Part shown: positions 57,701 through 64,000 of the stretch, piece after piece | How positions within the stretch are numbered: position 1 is the first letter of the stretch | Layout of the letters: each line of letters begins with the position of its first letter | Source of the DNA: Vermamoeba vermiformis | Lineage: Eukaryota; Tubulinea; Echinamoebida | Direction of reading: 5' to 3' | DNA length: 64,000 nucleotides | Assembly (NCBI GenBank): GCA_045837725.1 | Contig: JBEWZL010000011.1 | Location: forward strand, 62,001 to 126,000 | Translations under genes and position numbers: made by a program | The notes under the pieces: generated by a model | Database searches by the model: none | Told to the model about the DNA's origin: nothing | The model's input: only the letters and a program-made list of their open reading frames with translations

Positions 57701-60700
57701 AAGGAAAAGCTGTTCGTGCAATATATTTTACTAACCAGACCAGCCTTGGACTTCATTACTCCTGTCACCATGTACGTGATTGCCAATTATTCCACTGAAG
57801 GAGGCCTTACCAAGGTCAGAGAGGCTGTCAATTTCTTGGTATGTACCCATGGAAAACTGCGCAAGAGCGCGTCTATTGACATTAGATTAGGCTCAAGAAG
57901 AAGCTCCCAAAGCTCGTCTTGGTTTCATCAACTGCTTGGCTTCGAAGTCCGCTGACGCCCACGACCGTGTTCTTGCTCAAAGCATCCGAGCTGCCGCTGC
58001 TGCATATCCCACCAAGTCCGCCTTGCCTCTCGTGCAATCATTGTTGCAACAAGAGTTGTCTGGTGTCTCAATTGCCTCGGTTGAAAAGCTTGTCAAGGAC
58101 GCTGGTCTCGATGTTGAGAAGTTCAAAGAGAAGTACGAGATTAATGATATTAGTGATTGACGGTTACTAATAGGCAATGTTAGGTACGCTTTGGACTTGA
58201 CTTCTGTTAACAGACTCGAACAAGAGTTCTGCGAGACTGTTGTCAAAGTCAACGAGTCTCAAGCTGTCATCATTGCCAACGGTCGTGTAAGTGTTGGCGC
58301 TGTTGGTATAAATGTAGCAGGACTAATTCGTTGTAGGTTGTTGCTCTTAATGAGGAAGACTTGTTCAACATTGACGACTTCGGGCTGCTCAACTACTACG
58401 AGGCTCAAACTCGTGCCAAGACCGTGCAAGATGCAGTTGAAAACGCCGATTTTGATGGTGTTGCTGCCGAGGATGTCACTAGCGCTTTCAAGAGCGATAT
58501 TATTCGTGATGCTGTCTCATTGTTGTTGAAGGGCCAAGACGATTTGCCTGCAATTAAGCTTGGCACAAATATCATTCCGTAAGTCCTACTAAACGAATAT
58601 TTAATATGCTGGTTATTAATGTCATGGCAGTTCGGTTCTCAAATCCTCCGAAGCTGCTACTATCCAAATCAAGGCTATCGTCAATCCTTTCGCTCCTTCC
58701 GCTCAAAAGATCGTCCCCATTTTGATCGTAAGTCAAATCTAACGTAGATGAGTTGTCACCTAACTCGTTTATTAGTTTATTGCCGATCACTTGGAAGTTG
58801 ATTTGACTTTGTACCTCAACCCTGCCAACTCCTTGTCGCACATGCCTTTGAAGAACTACTACAGATACGTCTTGGAGAAGATTCAGTTCGACGAGAAGGG
58901 CAATTTGAACCAACCGGGCATCGCTAATTTCCACTCCTTCTTGCCGCAAACGAAGTTGCTTTCAATGAACGTGCACCCACCTGTTCCTTGGTTCGTTGGT
59001 GCTATTGAGTGCAAATACGACTTGGACAACTTGGTGTTGCAAGACATTCCTAAGGCCGAGAAGATTGTCAAGGCTGTCTACGAACTCGAAAACATCTTGG
59101 TCGAAGGTAGCTGTGGTGATATGAGCAACAGAGGCATTCCTCCTCGTGGCTTGGAATTAATTCTTGGTGACCGAATGGAGCCTCATCAAGTCGATACTAT
59201 GGTCATGTCTAACTTGGGTACGAACTAGATGAATTTTTCATTCCCTCTATTATGGTACTAATGTCATGCTTCGTAGGTTACTTCCAATTGAAGTCTAATC
59301 CTGGTGTTCATACCTTGCAATTGTCACAGGGCCGAGCTAGTGATATCTACCAAATTATCAACCACAACGTCGCCGTGCAAAACCAAACGATTGTTATCAA
59401 TAGTTTCAATGGCGCTCAGATCCAACTTCAAGTACGACCAAAAGCCAAACTGAGTGAATTTTCACATTTTACTAACACACTCTGCAGGTCAAGAAACGTG
59501 CTGGCAAAGAGAATGAAAAGCTTTTTGTTGACGAAGAGAAGCCTAATGTCGCTGAAGATCCCAGTCTTTGGTCTTCTGTCGCTAGCATGTTTGGCAGCAA
59601 GGGCGAGACTAACGCCGAGGTAGCCAAGAAAGACGAGACCATTCACGTGTTCTCATTGGCCTCTGGTCACTTGTACGAGCGTTTCTTGAAGATTATGATG
59701 TTGTCTGTCACCAAGCACTCATCGAAACCCGTCAAGTTCTGGTTGTTGAAGAATTTCTTGTCGCCCAAGTTCCGCGTAAGTTTTATCGAGGTTTTCTACG
59801 TGGTGAGACCTTGAACTGATTTCCTTTTTAGGAATACGTGCCTAAGATGGCTAAGGCCTACAACTTCAGCGTTGAGTTGATGACCTTCAAGTGGCCTGCT
59901 TGGTTGCAGAAACAGACTGAGAAGCAACGTATTATCTGGGGTTACAAGATTTTGTTCTTGGACGTCTTGTTCCCTCTTGACGTTCAAAAAGTCATTTACG
60001 TCGATGCTGATCAGGTACGTACATGTCCAAACTAATGTGAGGTACCTTTGTTGACTAAATCGTGTAGGTTGTTCGTGCGGATCTTGCTGAGTTGTGGAAC
60101 ATGGATCTGCAAGGTCGCGTGTACGGCTACACTCCATTCTGCCAAGGCGAGTATATGAGAGAAGAGACTAAGGGCTTTAGATTCTGGGACACTGGCTACT
60201 GGCACGATTATTTGCGCGGCAAGCCTTATCACATCAGCGCTTTGTACGTCGTAGATTTGTATAGAATGAGAAAGTTCGGCATTGGTGATCAAATCAGAGC
60301 GCACTATGATGGCCTGAGCAAGGACCCGAACTCTTTGGCCAACTTGGATCAGGTAAGAAAAAACAGTTTGGAGGTTAGAAAGCTTACTGAATTTCTCCAA
60401 ATAGGATCTTCCTAACTATTTGCAACATCAAATCCCCATCTTCTCATTGCCTCAAGAATGGCTGTGGTGCGAGACTTGGTGTACCGATGAATCTAAGCCC
60501 AAGGCTAAGACGATTGATATGGTAAGGATCCGGATCTGTTTTAAAAATTCGAAGCTACGGATCTAATTTGTTGTTTAGTGCAATAATCCGTTGACTAAGA
60601 AGCCTAAGTTGGAGAACGCTGTTCGTATCGTTGAAGAATGGACAGATCTGGATAATGAAGCCAAAGCACTCGATGCTATTTTAGAAAGCGCTAATAAGAA

Positions 60701-60710
60701 CCAGAAATAA
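54767..60710 (+). CDS. UGGT: UDP-glucose:glycoprotein glucosyltransferase
   Basis: Roughly twenty exons from ATG at 54767 to TAA at 60710. The product starts with a signal peptide ([20 protein letters not shown]) and has UGGT-type folding-sensor thioredoxin-like regions ([39 protein letters not shown]). The C-terminal glycosyltransferase family 24 domain is complete: [59 protein letters not shown] (metal-binding DAD) and [19 protein letters not shown]. The enzyme sits in the ER lumen, tests whether N-glycoproteins are folded, and adds glucose so that calnexin/calreticulin rebinds them. The end, ESANKNQK, lacks a KDEL-like retention signal. Intron 60525-60579 holds GATCCGGATC. Confidence 0.95.
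60527..60536. promoter_or_regulatory. Intronic GATCCGGATC palindrome (UGGT gene)
   Basis: The palindrome begins five bases into the intron (GTAAGGATCCGGATC) so it overlaps the donor region, and ACGGATCTA follows about 20 bases later. Function unknown; see 41665 and 44653. Confidence 0.7.
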
Positions 60711-61225
60711 GCTCAAATTTTGCATTTTAAATCGCAATGAGGTGACATAAAACAAGTATTTTTAATCTTTGATCATTTTTCGTTATTGGACTAAGCAACA
60801 ACCAACTACAATGACCTACGAACATAATATTTGTTGCTATAATTATTGTTGCCGGCGTAGAACTGTATGGCAGGATCGAGCTCCATTTGATCCGTAAGGG
60901 CTTATTAGTTATTGACTCCCAGACACCCTAAATAATTATAATATTATTTTATGTAATTAATTAATAATGCAGAACATATTTTGAGCAGATTTTGCGGGAC
61001 GCTAGTGCATCCGATCGGAATTAAAACATTTCCTTGGCTCTCTGAGAGCTATTAAGTTGCTAAGAAGAAATATTAATTTTTATTACAGACAGCAATGCTA
61101 TACGTTTGGCTCGCTTGGATCAAAGCAAGGCGGCAAGTACTCTCGAATGAAATTTCATTGTGCTTAGGAGACTTTTTGGCGGTTTAGCTAAACCTATAAG
61201 TGGGTATGTCCTAATACAATAGAAT
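60711..61225. other. Intergenic, nothing supported
   Basis: A/T-rich sequence with no coding frame, RNA gene or repeat that I can support. Confidence 0.5.
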
Positions 61226-61561
61226 TTGTCGTTTGGCAACACATTGGTACCAAAGCTAATTTATCAACCAGCACATGCGGATCAAGCTAAGCAGGATACT
61301 GATTCAGATTGGGAGATACCTTGGACCAGTATACTTTATCTACATCTCGACAAACATGTATTAATGTCAGTTGTTATGAGTGAAGAGTCCAAGTGCAATC
61401 TGTCCCTTAAAGTGATTGGTCACTTCGGATGTGACAATTGTGCGAAAACTCCCAATTTATTCCATCCCGTACGTACATTATTTTCTGACCGGACAAATCT
61501 GCGTTTAATTTGCCAATCAAATAGGACAAGAACGTAGTGATTGCCTACGAACCCTTGTGGA
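61226..61561 (+). pseudogene. Unclassified coding fragment in front of NRPS copy C
   Basis: The plus strand is open with coding character (LVPKLIYQPAHADQAKQ; NIGHFGCDNCAK-like Cys pair; LFHP) up to a GTACGT donor at about 61470. After a TAG acceptor near 61525 it continues DKNVVIAYEPLWN and then runs into the NRPS copy C start in another frame. No ATG starts it nearby. It looks like part of an older gene cut by the arrival of the NRPS copy, or a short unrelated exon. Family not recognised. Confidence 0.3.
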
Positions 61562-64000
61562 ATGTTCTGCTTTTCACCGAACCAAATCCAACTCGACGGC
61601 TCCGTCATACCAAGCCATTCTACAGGCCGTGTCCGTTTGTCATCTGATCTGCCCGTCAGCAGTATAGTGACAAGTCTTCGAGAGTATCTTCAAGAGAGCT
61701 CTGGCGATACAGTGGTACAGAACGCGATCCAAGCAGTTATTAACGAACTTGAAGGTATACAACGTTTTATATCCGTTTCTAAACCCTATAATAACCATAT
61801 TGTTGCATTTGTTTATGGTATTATGACATCTTTAAATAGGGAAGCAGTTTTCTCGTTTGTTTTGTTTCCAACCGCTGAATTTGTAGTTCTCACAAAAAAG
61901 ATTGCACTTCGGAGATATGTTCGACTTTGTATATTAATGCTGTATTTAAGGTTCAACGTCGGGCATTCGGGCTCTACCGTCGATTTTCTCTCGCGAACTC
62001 GTGCAGATCTTGAGTATCTTTTTGGATGCCCGTCAATCACAACAACCCCTCCCAAGTCTCAAAGACTTCAGACAACAACTGGTCGGCGCATCAGGACTGT
62101 CGTTATCAAGCTATTTGGCTCAGTTTATTATCGCATCTGCAGAGACAGACGAAGAAATCTCCACTTACACAGTTGCTTCATTGATTACGTTGATAGAAAT
62201 CGCAGTGCTGCTAGAGAGTAAGTTATTTTTATGTTGCTTGACACGCTATTTAGTTTGAACCAGAGATCAGATCTTGATCCGAATAATTCACAGTTTACCT
62301 AACTGTAACGTTTAGAGCGAGGATTATGGCCGTCAAAGTACTCTTCATATATAGTCTCGGGAGCATCAAGGCCGCAAATTCTAACAGCGAGTCGAATGTC
62401 AGACTCGTCATTTTCAGTTCCAGTCATTCTTGACACGAACACTCTTGTTGTCAAAGGACCTGCTTCAAATCTTCCAAAACTAACAGCGTACATTCAACAA
62501 AACTACAACAAAACCATCACTGCAAGTGAGTATTTGCGTAAATTTGAATGTTCTCTGGCATTTCTAACGAAACGACAGAACCCATAGAACCAACTGACGA
62601 TTTACCAACGGCTTTAATCATCGACTTTCCTCACCCAACAAGGCCAGAGTTCTCAACATTGATGATGGAAGAGCTGCCACCCGTGTTGACGAGACTGCAA
62701 GGCTTCATCAGCCGCAACTCAAACTTCCCTTCAGAACGACTCCTGAAGATTCCACTCGTGTCACCATTCGACGGATGTATGACAGGCAAGTCGTTGGTGT
62801 GTCAAGTGCGCATGGTACCATCGATGGGAACACCCATGTTCGATGCAATGATCGACTTCTTGGTTGGCAGACCAATCGATCTTCCTTTACTTCGTTCAAC
62901 AATCAACTTTGTTCTCACCAACAATAAATCTCAACATCGGTCGTTGTTTGTTGTCTCGAGCACATCAGAGTCACATGAGATTCAAATGGACACAACCAAA
63001 CCTCCTTCATTTGAGTTCGGTAAGAATATCTCAGACACTTGTTTCACAAGAGCGAAACTAACATTGACTTTGACGTTCAATGAGACAGGTGAAAAAGAAG
63101 TACCACTGAACATCAACCAGAAGATGATTGCACTTCATCAACAGCGCTACCCATCATCGTCAATCTACAACATCACCGATATTGTGCGCGTCACTGGTGT
63201 GCGTTGAAAAGGCCAAGCTGATCGATGCTGTTCAAATGCTCTACATCTCGCACCCAAGTTGCACAATGATACTGAAAGACAACGAGACCGCAGTTATTGC
63301 AAGCTCTAGTGTTGTGCGATCAATGGCCGAAAAATCAGTCTTCATGCACGAGCCTATCAAAGAAGAAGATCTAATGGCCGCGATAACAAAGAACACAAAA
63401 ATGCCATTTATGGTTTCGGAGCCAAATGGATTGGTGAGATTTCATATCTTTCCAATTGTAAACACGAAAACAGCAATTGTTCAAGGCATCGTGCATCACT
63501 TGGCAAGCGATGGTTTCTCCGGCTTTTCAATGCCCCCGCGCGTAATTCAATTTTACCATCGCGAAGATAACTTCTTCTGGCAACTCACTCATGCTCTTCG
63601 TCCATCAGCAGTCGATGTGATGCTTCACTTCAATGCATGTCAAACACAACTCACACAAACAAAGAATGCAATGAAAGAATTTTGGACATCAAAGATTGCC
63701 TCGGGAGAGTTCGATCATCGCTTGGACATGCTGACAAGCATGCCTCGAGGAGGTGCACCAACATTCAATGGTGCTGAACGCATCGTCAAGCTTGAGTCAT
63801 CACTTTGGGAAGGACTGAAGAACAAGTCAAGTGAACTTGGCAGCACTCGCTTCCACTTGCTTGCAGCAGCATGGTCGATCGTGGTGTCTCGCTACAGTCA
63901 ACAAAACAAGTTCAACCTCGGCACAGCGTTTCATTGCAGAAAAGAAGACTGGCTCGATGCAACCATCTTCACATCGAATGCAATGCCAGTTCGTGTGGAG
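61562..64000 (+). CDS. Single-module NRPS, copy C, inverted and cut by the window end
   Basis: ATG at 61562 opens MFCFSPNQIQLDGSVIP, aligned with copies A and B. Four N-terminal exons follow (intron 1 is 196 bases, with similar introns after). The condensation exon begins GEKEVPLNINQKMIAL, runs with NITDIVRVTGV, then near 63201 one extra base relative to copies A and B puts the rest out of frame. Beyond it the sequence is open and close to the paralogues: VEKAKLIDAVQMLYISHPSC, VHHLASDGFSGF (active site kept) to SNAMPVRVE at the edge. So this copy may be recently silenced, or the base is an assembly error. The adenylation and later domains lie outside the window. Confidence 0.75.

Noticed and set aside
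1-64000. tRNA and rRNA genes
   Set aside because: I looked for T-arm-like GGTTCGAATCC patterns with matching stems and found none that fold as tRNA; no rRNA signature is seen.
1-64000. Intact transposons or virus-like elements
   Set aside because: No reverse transcriptase, integrase, transposase or capsid motif, and no long terminal repeats; only the unclassified remnant at the left end could be of that kind.

Overview
The window is nuclear DNA of a gene-dense single-celled eukaryote. Genes lie on both strands, often tens to a few hundred bases apart. Most are cut by many short introns, typically about 45-80 nt, with GTAAG/GTACG donors and TAG/CAG acceptors. TAA, TAG and TGA all end genes, so the code looks standard. 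Rho regulators with DH-PH-RhoGAP and C2-RhoGAP layouts, a Zn2Cys6 transcription factor, an ER glycoprotein-folding enzyme and a short TTAGGG-type tract suggest a free-living amoeba-like protist. The exact lineage cannot be fixed from this sequence alone.

Layout: 1-0.7 kb holds an interrupted coding remnant. 1-9 kb has an EGF-type surface protein (-), an Elongin C/Elongin A/LRR fusion (+), a small membrane protein (-) and a mitochondrial-type multispanning protein (-). 9.2-14.4 kb is one large protein with twelve exact-length 78-residue repeats. 14.5-22 kb has the Zn2Cys6 factor, a DNase I-fold phosphodiesterase, a nitrilase-family hydrolase and an isochorismatase-fold protein. 22-38 kb holds two tandem paralogues of a large non-ribosomal peptide synthetase (NRPS); a third, inverted, partial copy starts at 61.5 kb and runs off the end. 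Between them lie a C2-RhoGAP protein, a short-chain dehydrogenase, a double acetoacetate decarboxylase-like protein, an acidic nuclear protein, a KEN-box protein with E2F-like sites upstream, a DH-PH-RhoGAP protein, and UDP-glucose:glycoprotein glucosyltransferase.

The most unusual system is the NRPS family. Each full copy reads as a novel N-terminal region, then condensation (HHxxxDG), adenylation, carrier, a thioesterase with a cysteine nucleophile (GYCFGG), and a C-terminal Acg-type FMN oxidoreductase. A single-module synthetase of this order could load one amino acid, join it to a partner, and release and oxidise the product in one chain. The copies are nearly identical over long stretches but differ sharply just before the condensation active site, in a low-complexity insert in the oxidoreductase, and by a precisely present or absent intron. 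A second unexplained signal is a palindrome, GATCCGGATC, that recurs inside introns of unrelated genes.
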